From Amycolatopsis xylanica (GTDB lineage: Bacteria; Actinomycetota; Actinomycetes; Mycobacteriales; Pseudonocardiaceae), in NCBI RefSeq assembly GCF_900107045.1, contig NZ_FNON01000008.1:248001-312000 (forward strand): a stretch of DNA of 64,000 nucleotides, read 5' to 3'. The notes beneath the pieces were generated by a model that saw nothing but the letters and a program-made list of their open reading frames with translations, searched no databases and was not told the DNA's origin. Below, piece by piece: positions 8,240 to 16,639 of the stretch. The position numbers and the translations under genes were made by a program. The number at the start of each line of letters is the position of its first letter. Position 1 is the first letter of the stretch.

Positions 8240-8241
8240 CG

Positions 8242-9204
8242 ATGCATCCCATCGAGCTTGCCGAGACCCACGTCGGCCCGAGCATGCTGCGCAGGCTGGC
8301 GGCGGCCTGGCCCAAGCGCGCGACCATCCGCACGGACATGGCCGGGGTCGTCAACCCCGGCGAGTACGACCCCGGCCTGCTGGACTACCCACTGCACCTG
8401 ATGCCGTTCTCCCGGCACCCGCGCTTCCTCGAAGCGTCGGAAGAGCAGCGGTTGCTCGTGAACACGCTGGCGTGGATCGCTTACAACGAGCGTGTCATCG
8501 CCGCCGAGGAGCACGTGGCGAACCCGACGTTCGAGAAGCTCGCGCACGGCGTGTTCCCCGGCGTCGACCGGTACGAGGTCAAGGAAGTCGTGCAGCAGTC
8601 CCACATCGACGAGGTGTGGCACACCTACATGCACATGATGGCAATGCAGCGCACCCGCGAGGCACGCGAGATCACCCTTGAGGATTCCTTTGTGGAGCCC
8701 GTGACCAACCGCAGGCTCTACGCGCTGGCGGGCAGCATGGACGAGCAGTGGCAGAAGGACCTGCTCTATCTGATGTGGACGGTCGTCGGCGAGGTCAGCA
8801 TCAACGCCTTCCTCGACCTGCTGGCAGGCGACAAGTCCATCCAGCCGATGCACGCGCTCATCGCCAGGCTGCACGCCCGCGACGAAGCGGCGCACGGTCC
8901 CGTGCTGGCCGAGCTGATGAAGGAGATCTACCCGAAGCTGGAGCCGGAGCAGCAGGAGTTCTTCATCCAGTACCTGCCCGACGCGATCACCGCGTTCGGC
9001 GCGGAGGACTACGAACTCTGGCCGCAGGTACTGCGGTTCGCGGGGATCGAGCACGTCGACGAGATCATCGCGGACTGCCGCGCGCAGGAGGACGGCGAGA
9101 TCATGATGAACGACTTCGCGACCGTCCGAAGGCTGCTACGCGACCTCGAGATCGAAGACAAGGTGAAGTACGACTTCGTGACGGCCAAGGGCGGCGTCAA
9201 ATGA
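8242..9204 (+). CDS. AurF-like diiron oxygenase
   Basis: Protein of 320 residues resembling the p-aminobenzoate N-oxygenase (AurF) family of non-heme diiron enzymes. Candidate iron ligands are spread over the helical core: E90 in AAEEHV, E124 and H127 in DEVWH, E184 in VVGEVS, and E215 and H218 in DEAAH. Two ExxH motifs plus two lone Glu is the expected pattern. Members oxidise amines to nitro groups or hydroxylate substrates. Its stop codon overlaps the next gene (ATGA), and it follows the deacetylase by 2 bp, so it is part of the operon. An exposed amine released by the deacetylase would be a logical substrate, but that is inference. Confidence 0.75.
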   Translation: MHPIELAETHVGPSMLRRLAAAWPKRATIRTDMAGVVNPGEYDPGLLDYPLHLMPFSRHPRFLEASEEQRLLVNTLAWIAYNERVIAAEEHVANPTFEKLAHGVFPGVDRYEVKEVVQQSHIDEVWHTYMHMMAMQRTREAREITLEDSFVEPVTNRRLYALAGSMDEQWQKDLLYLMWTVVGEVSINAFLDLLAGDKSIQPMHALIARLHARDEAAHGPVLAELMKEIYPKLEPEQQEFFIQYLPDAITAFGAEDYELWPQVLRFAGIEHVDEIIADCRAQEDGEIMMNDFATVRRLLRDLEIEDKVKYDFVTAKGGVK

Positions 9205-9731
9205 TACTGACCGGGCCGGAGATCACCGAGTCGGTGACCGACGGACGGATCGCGATCTCGCCGTTCAGCCCCGACCAGGTCAACCCGAACAGCTACAACG
9301 TCAGGCTCGGCGGCACGCTGCTGTCCTATCGGGACAAGATCGTCGACGCGTATCACCCGAACCCGACCAAGACGATCCAGCTGCCCGAAGACGGGTACGT
9401 GCTCCAGCCCGATCAGCTGTATCTCGGGCACACCGAGGAGCGCATCGGCTCGGACATCTACGTCCCGCTGCTGTTCGGCCGGTCCTCGGTCGGCAGGCTC
9501 GGACTGTTCGTCGAGATCACCGCGCCGATCGGGGACATCGGCTTCCACGGCCAGTGGACGCTCATGCTCTCCCCCGTGCAGCCGCTGCGCGTCTACCCCG
9601 GGATGAAGATCGGCCAGATCATGTTCTTCGTGTCGTCCGGCGAGATCGATCTGTACGCGGGCAAATACCAGGCCGCGGTCGGCCCGCAGGAATCGCGCTA
9701 CTGGCGTGACCGGGTGGCGGTCGCCTCGTGA
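9201..9731 (+). CDS. dCTP deaminase-like protein 1, catalytic Glu missing
   Basis: Protein of 176 residues of the trimeric dCTP deaminase/dUTPase fold. Visible blocks are NPNSYNVRLG (28-37), LYLGHTEERI, GRSSVGRLG (93-101) with the phosphate-binding Arg/Ser residues, TAPIGDIGF, and a C-terminal KYQ segment. In E. coli Dcd the essential residues are Arg115 and Glu138. Here the Arg is kept (R99) but the Glu position, in TLML (120-123), is Met122. Alone it would not be expected to deaminate. It overlaps the second dcd-like gene by 4 bases (GTGA), which favours a shared complex. The housekeeping dcd gene is probably elsewhere. Confidence 0.85.
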   Translation: MILTGPEITESVTDGRIAISPFSPDQVNPNSYNVRLGGTLLSYRDKIVDAYHPNPTKTIQLPEDGYVLQPDQLYLGHTEERIGSDIYVPLLFGRSSVGRLGLFVEITAPIGDIGFHGQWTLMLSPVQPLRVYPGMKIGQIMFFVSSGEIDLYAGKYQAAVGPQESRYWRDRVAVAS

Positions 9732-10252
9732 TCCTCACCCGCAAGGCGATCGAGAAGGCGCTGGAGAGCGGGGACATCGTGATCGATCCGTTCGAGCCGG
9801 ATCGGTTGTCCCCCAACGCCTACGACTGGCGGCTCGGCGAGAAGATGCGCGTGTTCGACTCGGAGCTGGACGCGGCCAGGTCGACGCCGTTCACGGAGCT
9901 GGTGATCCCGCCGGAGGGCCTGGTGCTCGAACCGGGGCGGCTGTATCTGGGCGTCACGCATGAGCGGACGCACTCCGAGCGATACGCGCAGATGATCAAC
10001 GGTGATCACACGATCGGCGGGCTCGGGATCTGGGTGCACGTGTCGGCGCCGCTCGGGCATGTCGGGCACGCGATCAACTGGACGCTGGAGATCCGGGTCG
10101 CCAGGCCGGTCCGGGTCTATCCGCTGATGACCTTCGGCAAGATCATCTTCCTGGTCGCGCACGGATCGCTGGCGAGTTATCAGAACGTCGGCGTGAAGTA
10201 CACGAGCACGGCCGGTATCGACATTTCGCGGCTGTACGAGGAACTCTCGTGA
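9728..10252 (+). CDS. dCTP deaminase-like protein 2, Arg/Ser motif missing
   Basis: Protein of 174 residues, paralogous to its upstream neighbour. The fold blocks LSPNAYDWRLG, RLYLGVTHER, HVSAPLG and a RPVRVYPLM strand are present. The Glu corresponding to E. coli Glu138 is retained (E121 in WTLEIR). The GRSS..R motif is replaced by GDHTIGGLG (92-100), so the position of Arg115 is Gly98. This is the mirror image of the loss in the upstream protein. As the family builds each active site from two subunits, a mixed trimer could restore a complete site or create a site for a changed substrate. The GTG start overlaps the previous stop. Confidence 0.85.
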   Translation: MILTRKAIEKALESGDIVIDPFEPDRLSPNAYDWRLGEKMRVFDSELDAARSTPFTELVIPPEGLVLEPGRLYLGVTHERTHSERYAQMINGDHTIGGLGIWVHVSAPLGHVGHAINWTLEIRVARPVRVYPLMTFGKIIFLVAHGSLASYQNVGVKYTSTAGIDISRLYEELS

Positions 10253-11295
10253 AGACACTGACGGGAATCGACCTCCCGCTGGGCAGCCCCGGCGGGAGCG
10301 TCGAGCTGCTCAAGGATCTGTATCTCGGACCGGAGGCGCCGATCAACGCCGGTGTCTTCATGCTCGGCTCGGGCACGGCCGAGCCGGAGCTGCTGGATGT
10401 CCCGGGGAAGCAACTCGACGGGCCAGGCTTTTGGTCCTATGTAGACGCTCTGGCTTCGGCGATACGGTCGCGGTTCGATCCGGCCGACTTCGGCGCGGTG
10501 CACTGGCAGCACTTGAGTTTCGGCGCCACGCCCGCCTTGCTCCGTGCGTTTCCAGACCATCCGCGGGTCGCGCTGGTGCACGGCACCGATCTGCTGTTCG
10601 CGGCCGATCATCCGACGCAACGCGATGTGCTGCGTGAGGCGGGCGCGGCGGCCGACGCGGTCGTCGTGCCGACTTCGGCGATGGCTGATCTACTGCGTGC
10701 GGTCACGCCGGTCGAACCTCGGCGAATCGTCCACGTGCCTTGGGGAATCCCGGACCGGCTGCTGCACTCGCCGCCGCCACGGCCTGAGGCGCGGGAAGGG
10801 TTCCGCGTGCTCTACGCGGGACGGCTGACCGCGGAGAAGGGTGCGGCTGAGCTGATCGCGGACCTGACCGGGCTGCCCGGCGTGACCCTGTGCGTCGCGG
10901 CGCCCGAGCACGAGTTCGCCGCGCTCACTGTGGACACCACTGAGGTCGAGTACCTCGGCTGGCTCGACCGGCCGGCGTTGTGGGCGGCGTTCGCGCGGCA
11001 TGACCTGCTCGTGGTGCCGTCGACGACGTTGGAGGCGTTCGGGCTGGTCGCGGTCGAGGCGCAGGCGTGCGGGCTGCCGGTGGCGTATCAGCCGGTGCCG
11101 GGACTGACCGAGGTGCTGGGCGACTCGGCGCTCCGGGTCGCGCGGGCCACGCTCGCGGAGACCGTCCGGCTGCTCGCCAAGGACAACGGCGCGCTGACGG
11201 ACCTGCGTGCGGCCGGTCTGCACAACGCGGCCCGGTTCCCGCTGTCCCGGACCGCGGCCGAGCTGACCGCGCTGACCGCCGAGGTGCGCCGGTGA
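10249..11295 (+). CDS. GT4 family glycosyltransferase
   Basis: Retaining GT-B glycosyltransferase of 348 residues. The C-terminal Rossmann domain starts near residue 187 with VLYAGRLTAEKGAAELI, followed by the nucleotide-sugar binding segment TLEAFGLVAVEAQACGLPV with the E-x7-E pair at about 261 and 269. The N-terminal domain contains LVHGTDLLF and VVVPTSAMADLL acceptor-side strands. The GTG start overlaps the stop of the dcd-like gene. It probably transfers a sugar from a UDP-, GDP- or dTDP-sugar to an intermediate of this pathway. No membrane segment is present. Confidence 0.85.
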   Translation: MKTLTGIDLPLGSPGGSVELLKDLYLGPEAPINAGVFMLGSGTAEPELLDVPGKQLDGPGFWSYVDALASAIRSRFDPADFGAVHWQHLSFGATPALLRAFPDHPRVALVHGTDLLFAADHPTQRDVLREAGAAADAVVVPTSAMADLLRAVTPVEPRRIVHVPWGIPDRLLHSPPPRPEAREGFRVLYAGRLTAEKGAAELIADLTGLPGVTLCVAAPEHEFAALTVDTTEVEYLGWLDRPALWAAFARHDLLVVPSTTLEAFGLVAVEAQACGLPVAYQPVPGLTEVLGDSALRVARATLAETVRLLAKDNGALTDLRAAGLHNAARFPLSRTAAELTALTAEVRR

Positions 11296-13070
11296 TCGCG
11301 CAACGCGGCCTGTTCGCCGGGCCGGATCCGGTGATCAGCAAGGATCTCTACGCGCAGGTCATCTCGGGCGGCGCGAGCCGTGAGCGGTCCACGCTCACGG
11401 TCGAGCCCGCGTCGAAGGTCTCCGGCAACACGTACTTCGGGCGGTTTCCGGCGAGCTACTGGCAGCGCTGGACCGCGGTCGAAGCCGTCGAAGTCTCGCT
11501 GGAGGTCAGTGGTTCCGGCGTGGTCTCGTTGCTGGCCTCGGATTTCGAAGGCGAGCCACGAGTCGTGGCGGCGCGAGTCGTCGACGACGAGGCCGTCTCG
11601 CTGACGGCTCCGCTCGACCGGTTCGTCGACGGCGGCGCGTTGTGGCTGGAATGGGAAACCGAGCCAGGACAACGGCTTTCCGTCCGCGACGTGCGCTGGA
11701 CGGTCCCGGAGGCGGAACGGTCACGGCCGACGTCGGTGACCATCTGCACGATGAACCGCCCAGCCGACTGCCTCGCCACGCTGACCGCCATCGCGATGGA
11801 CAGCCTGGCGTCGGCGTCACTGCATTCGGTGTACGTGGTCGATCAGGGGACCGATCACGTGCGGGCCGACGGTGTGCTGCCGGGGAAGCTGCGGTACCTG
11901 CGGCAGCCGAACCTCGGTGGCGCGGGCGGGTTCACGCGTGGCCTGCATGAGGTCGCGGACGAGAACGTGAACGTGCTGTTCATGGACGACGACATCGTGC
12001 TGGAGCCCGATCTGATCGTCCGGATGACCGCGTTCTCGGCGTCCACTGTGGAGCCGCTGATCCTCGGCGGGCAGATGCTGAACCTGTTGCATCCCACCCG
12101 GTTGCACGCGGCGGCCGAGTACACGGACCTGGACGGCATCCGGCCGGGCATGCCGATCCGCCGCAGCCTGCACGCGGTCGACCTGCTGGCCACGGATCCG
12201 GCGACCGGCAGGCCATACCGGCAGGAGTTCCGCGTCGATGCCGGGTACAACGGCTGGTGGGCCTGCCTGATCCCGTACGAGGTGGTCAAGGAGATAGGTT
12301 TTCCGCTCCCCCTGTTCTTCCAGGGTGACGACGCCGAGTACTCGTATCGGGCGCGGGAGCACGGGTTCCCGACGGTGACGCTGCCGGGCGCGGGCCTGTG
12401 GCACACGGACTTCCCGTGGAAGGACGCCGACGAGCTGAACCGGTACTTCATCCTGCGCAACTACACGATCATTTCGGCGCTGCACGGGGACTTCCCGGTG
12501 CTGAAGATCGCCGGAACGCTGCTCGCCGAGCTGATCCCGTACTTGCTCGGGATGCAGTACGGCGCCGCCGCGACATTGATCCAGGCAGTCTCCGATTTCC
12601 TGGATGGACCGTCCATTCTGGACGATGGCGGCGCGTCCGCGCTGACGCGGGTCCGTGAGCTGCGCGCCCGGTATCCGGAAACGGTCGCGCATCCGCCGAC
12701 GGCCGCGCCGGGGCTCGCGTCGAACGACATCGTGATCAGCGAACCGAGCGTCTTCGACCGGCTGGCGCTCGGGCCGTTGCTCGGCGTGCACCGGCTGGCG
12801 GTGGGGTCGGTGCCGGTCACGGAAGCCGACTGGTGGCGGGTCGGCGCCCTGCGCACGGCTGTCGTGACCGACGCGTCCCAACGCGGCGTCCGGGTCCGGA
12901 CATATGACCGCTCGCACCTGGTTCGCCTGGCAGCTCAGGGCGCGCGGGTGCTCACCCGGTTCCTCCGTGACGGCCCAGCCGTCCGCGAGCAGTACCGCGC
13001 GGCGCTGCCGCGGCTGACCAGCCGGGCCGCGTGGTCCGGATTGTTCTCGACCGAAGGACTGATTCCATGA
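11292..13070 (+). CDS. GlfT2-like galactofuranosyltransferase family protein
   Basis: Protein of 592 residues related to mycobacterial GlfT2, the polymerising galactofuranosyltransferase of the cell wall. The N-terminal beta-rich domain opens with QRGLFAGPDPVISKDLYAQ. The GT-A domain has SVTICTMNRP (near residue 150), the metal site FMDDDI (D232-D234), NGWWACLIP, the catalytic FFQGDDAEYSYRA (D346, D347) and the His in LWHTDFPWK (H371). A helical C-terminal domain follows. In Pseudonocardiaceae an arabinogalactan GlfT2 gene normally sits with other wall genes; here it lies in a metabolic operon, so it may be a paralog for a glycosylated product. GTGA overlap with the preceding gene. Confidence 0.82.
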   Translation: MIAQRGLFAGPDPVISKDLYAQVISGGASRERSTLTVEPASKVSGNTYFGRFPASYWQRWTAVEAVEVSLEVSGSGVVSLLASDFEGEPRVVAARVVDDEAVSLTAPLDRFVDGGALWLEWETEPGQRLSVRDVRWTVPEAERSRPTSVTICTMNRPADCLATLTAIAMDSLASASLHSVYVVDQGTDHVRADGVLPGKLRYLRQPNLGGAGGFTRGLHEVADENVNVLFMDDDIVLEPDLIVRMTAFSASTVEPLILGGQMLNLLHPTRLHAAAEYTDLDGIRPGMPIRRSLHAVDLLATDPATGRPYRQEFRVDAGYNGWWACLIPYEVVKEIGFPLPLFFQGDDAEYSYRAREHGFPTVTLPGAGLWHTDFPWKDADELNRYFILRNYTIISALHGDFPVLKIAGTLLAELIPYLLGMQYGAAATLIQAVSDFLDGPSILDDGGASALTRVRELRARYPETVAHPPTAAPGLASNDIVISEPSVFDRLALGPLLGVHRLAVGSVPVTEADWWRVGALRTAVVTDASQRGVRVRTYDRSHLVRLAAQGARVLTRFLRDGPAVREQYRAALPRLTSRAAWSGLFSTEGLIP

Positions 13071-13882
13071 CGCCCTTGCTGGTGGCGACGGACCTCGACG
13101 GCACGGTGGTGCGCCCGGACGGCACGATCTCCGAGCGGACGGTGGCGGCGTTCGCGCTGGTCGAAGCGTCGGGCGCCGAGTTCGTGGTCGCCACGGGGCG
13201 GCCACCCCGGCTGGTGGACGAGATCGCCGAGAAGTTCGGCGGCCGGGGCCTCGCGATCTGTTCCAACGGCGCCTACCTGTACGACATGCGCGCCAGGAAG
13301 GTCGTCGAGGAATACGCCATCACGACGCCGGACCTGGCCGAGGCCGTCGCCCGGCTGCGCGCGGCGATCCCCGGCATCGGCATCGCGGTGGAGCACGCCG
13401 ACCGGCTGGTCGCGGACTCGCTCTACGAGCCGTGGGACTGGGACCGCGGCGCGAAGCTCGAACGCGCCGATGACGCGACGCTGCTCAGCCTGCCCGCGCC
13501 GAAGCTGCTCGGCCGTCACCCGTCGCTGTCGGCCGACGAACTCCTCGCGCTGGCCAAGCCCGCGCTGGACGGGCTCGTCGCCGCGTATCACTCCAACGGC
13601 TCGCGCCTGGTGGAGGCGATCGCGATCGGCGTGAACAAGGCGGCCGCTTTGGCCCGGCTGGCGGAGCGCAGCGGAGTGGCGGCGCAGGACGTGATCGCGT
13701 TCGGCGACATGCCCAACGACCTGCAGATGCTGTCGTGGGCTGGCACGTCGTACGGCGTCGCGAACGCGCATCCCGACGTGCTGGCGCTGGTGGATCACGT
13801 GATCGGCGGCAACAGCGAAGACGGCGTCGCCGTCGTACTCGAACAGCTCTACGCGAAGGAGAACTCCGTTGTCGGTGACTGA
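13067..13882 (+). CDS. HAD hydrolase, Cof type
   Basis: Phosphatase of 271 residues in the Cof/SupH-like branch of the HAD superfamily. The nucleophile motif is ATDLDGTVV (D9 and D11), a Thr/Ser motif is in VVATGRPPRL, and the metal-binding GDMPNDLQML sits near residue 215. A C2-type cap lies between. ATGA overlap with the GlfT2-like gene. These enzymes remove phosphate from sugar phosphates or nucleotides, which would suit a step acting on a phosphorylated sugar or nucleotide in this operon. Substrate is not predictable from sequence. Confidence 0.88.
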   Translation: MTPLLVATDLDGTVVRPDGTISERTVAAFALVEASGAEFVVATGRPPRLVDEIAEKFGGRGLAICSNGAYLYDMRARKVVEEYAITTPDLAEAVARLRAAIPGIGIAVEHADRLVADSLYEPWDWDRGAKLERADDATLLSLPAPKLLGRHPSLSADELLALAKPALDGLVAAYHSNGSRLVEAIAIGVNKAAALARLAERSGVAAQDVIAFGDMPNDLQMLSWAGTSYGVANAHPDVLALVDHVIGGNSEDGVAVVLEQLYAKENSVVGD

Positions 13883-15299
13883 ACTCGACCGGCTCGTCAA
13901 CGCTTGCCTGCTGGGCGGCTACACCGGCGCCGAACCGCCGTCGTGGGTGCACTCGGCGCTCGAGCACGGGCTCGCGGGCGTCACCCTGTTCCCGTCCAAT
14001 CTGGACGGTGGCAGGCAAGCGGTCGTCCGGCACACCCGCGCGCTGCGGCGTACCGCGCCCGACGCGCTGATCGCGCTGGACGAGGAAGGCGGTGACGTCA
14101 CCCGCCTCGACTACGAGTCCGGCAGCGCCTACCCGGGCAACCTGGCGCTCGGCGAGATCGACGACCTGGCGCTGACCGCCGAAGTCGCCGCGGCCATCGC
14201 GGCGGAGCTGAAGGCGTGCGGGGTCAACCTCAACCTGGCCCCGTCGATCGACGTCAACAGCGACCCCGACAACCCGATCATCGGCGTCCGGTCCTTCGGC
14301 GCGCGGCCGGACCTGGTCGCCGCGCACGGCGCCGCGTTCATCGAGTCCATGCAGGACGGTGGCGTGTCCGTCTGCGCCAAGCACTTCCCCGGCCACGGCG
14401 CCACGGTGACCGACCCGCATCATGCACTGCCCATTGTGGACGTTTCGGCCGAGACGTTCCGGGCGCGTGAGCTGGCGCCGTTCGTGTCGGCGATCAAGGC
14501 GGGCGTCCACGCGATGATGACCGCCCACGTCGTCTACCCGGCGCTGGACCCCGACAACCCGGCGACGCTGAGCCGCCGTCTGCTGCACGACCTGGTCCGC
14601 GAGGAGCTGGGCTACAACGGCGTGCTGCTGTCCAGCGCGATCGCCATCGAGGCCGGTCAGGGCAACCCGGACATCGGCGCGGTGGCCGTCCGGGCGTTCC
14701 AGGCGGGCTCGGACCTGCTGCTGCTCGGCCCTGACGGCCCGGACCTCACGGCCACCATCCGCGCCTCGGTCACCGAAGCCGTCCGGGCAGGCACCCTTTC
14801 GCTGGAGACGCTGGAAACCGCGGCGGCGCGAGTGTCCACTTTGCGCACACTGGCCGCTCCGCGCGCACTCGGGCTCGAAGCCGCCCGGCGGGCTCTGCGC
14901 GTCGACGGGCCGGTCGAGCTGACCGCTCCCGCCACCGTGGTCGAACTGCGTGCGGGTGGGAACGCGCTGGGTGAGGCGCACTGGAGCCTCGCCGACCGGT
15001 TGACGGCTCTGGGCGCGGCCTCGTCGACGCTGCTCGTCGGCGAAGGCGACCCGGTGGCCCTGCCGTCGAGCGGTCCGGTGGTGCTGGTGGTCAGGGACGC
15101 TTACCGGACCCCTTGGCAGGCGGACTGGGTCGCCGCGGCGCTGGCGGCCCGGCCTGACACGATCGTGGTGGCCGTCGGCCTGCCCGACGACGTGACTCCG
15201 CAGGTCAAGGCCAGTATCCGGACTTACGGAGCCGGCGCGGTCAACCTCGAGGCGGCGGCGGAACGGCTCTCTGGGCGCGATCTGGGCGGCGAGTCCTGA
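13869..15299 (+). CDS. GH3 (NagZ-like) protein lacking the usual nucleophile
   Basis: Protein of 476 residues related to beta-N-acetylhexosaminidases of GH3. The barrel domain has LDEEGGDVTRL (70-80), NLNLAPSIDVN, the KHFPGHG motif (171-177) and DPHHALP carrying the His/Asp acid-base dyad (182-185). The strand that normally carries the Asp nucleophile in (S/T)D(A/D)xxM reads GVLLSSAIAI (251-260), so the Asp position is Ser256. The enzyme may be inactive, use a different mechanism, or bind rather than cleave. TTG start, overlapping the HAD gene by 14 bp. No signal peptide is seen, which fits cytoplasmic NagZ. It is the last gene of the operon. Confidence 0.82.
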   Translation: MSVTELDRLVNACLLGGYTGAEPPSWVHSALEHGLAGVTLFPSNLDGGRQAVVRHTRALRRTAPDALIALDEEGGDVTRLDYESGSAYPGNLALGEIDDLALTAEVAAAIAAELKACGVNLNLAPSIDVNSDPDNPIIGVRSFGARPDLVAAHGAAFIESMQDGGVSVCAKHFPGHGATVTDPHHALPIVDVSAETFRARELAPFVSAIKAGVHAMMTAHVVYPALDPDNPATLSRRLLHDLVREELGYNGVLLSSAIAIEAGQGNPDIGAVAVRAFQAGSDLLLLGPDGPDLTATIRASVTEAVRAGTLSLETLETAAARVSTLRTLAAPRALGLEAARRALRVDGPVELTAPATVVELRAGGNALGEAHWSLADRLTALGAASSTLLVGEGDPVALPSSGPVVLVVRDAYRTPWQADWVAAALAARPDTIVVAVGLPDDVTPQVKASIRTYGAGAVNLEAAAERLSGRDLGGES

Positions 15300-15311
15300 T
15301 ACTGGGGCCTT

Positions 15312-15701
15312 ATGACGAAAGCAAAGGTCGCAGGGGTACTGGCAGGCGCGTTCATGCTGATGGGCTTCGGCGCCGAAATGGCTTCGGCGGCCCCCGTCGA
15401 GACCGCGGCGCCCACGGTCCGCATCATGACGGACGGCTGCACCAACGTCCCGGACTCCTTCTTCGGCGCGAACTTCAAGCCGGCGTGCGACACGCACGAC
15501 CGGTGCTACAGCCGCAGCAGCACCACCAGCAGGCTCAACTGCGACAAGCGCCTCTTCACCGACCTCAAGAAGGCGTGCACCTCGAAGTTCGGCAAGTTCA
15601 ACCCGCTCCGCTACGAGTGCGTCAGGATGGCGGGCGTCTACTACGTCGGCGTCCGCGAACTCGGCCGCTCCCACTACCACGGCAAGGGCGACCCCTCGTA
15701 A
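15312..15701 (+). CDS. secreted phospholipase A2
   Basis: Exported protein of 129 residues, prokaryotic phospholipase A2 family, which cleaves the sn-2 acyl chain of phospholipids outside the cell. A signal peptide covers residues 1-27 (cleavage around ASA). The catalytic motif ACDTHDRCYSRSS contains the His-Asp pair (H62, D63), and spaced Cys residues fit two disulfides. A calcium loop is less clear. It follows the GH3 stop by 12 bp but is probably expressed separately, given its different role. It is convergent with the SRPBCC gene; a PAL-A palindrome lies between their stops. Confidence 0.88.
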   Translation: MTKAKVAGVLAGAFMLMGFGAEMASAAPVETAAPTVRIMTDGCTNVPDSFFGANFKPACDTHDRCYSRSSTTSRLNCDKRLFTDLKKACTSKFGKFNPLRYECVRMAGVYYVGVRELGRSHYHGKGDPS

Positions 15702-15746
15702 GCACTCGGGGATCCCCGTTTCACGGCGTGGCCGCGGACACTGGGG

Positions 15747-15792
15747 GTCGTGAGTGTTGCGGCCGGTTCTAACCGGCCGCAACACTCACGAG
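15747..15792. repeat. PAL-A palindromic repeat, copy 2
   Basis: Perfect 46-bp palindrome centred on CCGGTTCTAACCGG with arms beginning GTCGTGAGTGTTGCGGCCGG; only the outermost bases differ. It lies between the convergent phospholipase and SRPBCC genes, 45 bp and 4 bp from their stops, where a bidirectional terminator would be expected. Confidence 0.88.
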
Positions 15793-15795
15793 CCA

Positions 15796-16401
15796 TTAGC
15801 AGGGGTCGGCTTCGGCCGTGGTCTTGAGGGCGCCGAGCCAAGCGTCGAGGCCCATCTTGAGGAACTCGTTGGCCAGGCCCACCTCGGTCTCGATCTGCTT
15901 GCCCGCGTGGGTCTCCTCGGTCCGCACGAGCACGCCGCCCGGCACCTCGACGAAGTTCCAGACGTGGACGCCACGGTCGATGCGCAGGCCGTCGCCGATG
16001 GCGGGGCCGGTCCAGCGGAGGCACTTGCCGGGCTGGAGCTGCTCCACCGTCGAGGTGATGACCAGGGTGGTGGCCGGGCTGACCGGGGTCGGCGGCACCG
16101 GGGTGGTCCACCGGAACCGCGAGCGCGGCCGCAGCGGCCCGTGGTCGAGCCGCTTCGCACTCGTGACCGGCTCCTGCCAGGACGGCCACCGCGCCACGTC
16201 GGTCTGGAGCCGCCAGATGGTGCTCAAAGGCGCCTTGACCAGCGTTTCGGCGCGGTAGCGGATCTTGGCGTCCGGGTCGACGCCCTGGCCGCGGCAGGTC
16301 AGCGAAGCGGAGCCTGGAGCAGGGGCCGGGGTGGCCGCTTGGGCCGGGGTGGCGCCGAAGATGGCGGCGGCGACCAGCGGGATGGCGAGCAGGGTGCGCA
16401 T
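15796..16401 (-). CDS. secreted SRPBCC (START-like) family protein
   Basis: Protein of 201 residues. The start at 16401 is set by GAGGAG eight bases upstream and gives a signal peptide (RTLLAIPLVAAAIFGATPAQA). The rest fits the polyketide cyclase/dehydrase-like SRPBCC fold, which binds hydrophobic ligands: RAETLVKAPLSTIWRLQTD, WPSWQEPVTSAKRL, FRWTT, and a final long helix ANEFLKMGLDAWLGALK. A secreted SRPBCC protein is uncommon but is seen in actinomycetes. Ligand unknown. One Cys sits near each end of the mature chain and may pair. Confidence 0.75.
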   Translation of the reverse strand: MRTLLAIPLVAAAIFGATPAQAATPAPAPGSASLTCRGQGVDPDAKIRYRAETLVKAPLSTIWRLQTDVARWPSWQEPVTSAKRLDHGPLRPRSRFRWTTPVPPTPVSPATTLVITSTVEQLQPGKCLRWTGPAIGDGLRIDRGVHVWNFVEVPGGVLVRTEETHAGKQIETEVGLANEFLKMGLDAWLGALKTTAEADPC

Positions 16402-16523
16402 GAGGTGCTCCTCGGTTTCGGCTTCGTTCGGTGTCGAAGCCGACCTTGCCGCCACCGCCCGGGCTCCCGCGTCGGTAAGACCTACCTAGATCGGCCCCTT
16501 AGGCAATCCGCCGAGACCGGGCC

Positions 16524-16550
16524 CATCGTGCGCCCCCTCGACGCACGATG
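16524..16550. other. inverted repeat in the divergent SRPBCC/SARP intergenic region
   Basis: CATCGTGCG (16524-16532) and CGCACGATG (16542-16550) form a perfect inverted repeat with a 9-nt centre. It lies about 90 bp before the SARP-type regulator and 120 bp before the SRPBCC gene. It could be an operator for either gene or a small hairpin; the sequence does not decide. Confidence 0.4.
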
Positions 16551-16639
16551 AGCCAGCCTCAGATGTTCTAACAAGCACCGCTGACATCCCGATGACTTCT
16601 CGTTGACTCCGCCGGAGCCGTCGCTCCCACTGACCTACG

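Noticed and set aside
13485..15785. A 766-codon minus-strand frame across the HAD and GH3 genes
   Set aside because: It covers two genes with clear catalytic motifs on the plus strand and has no motif of its own.
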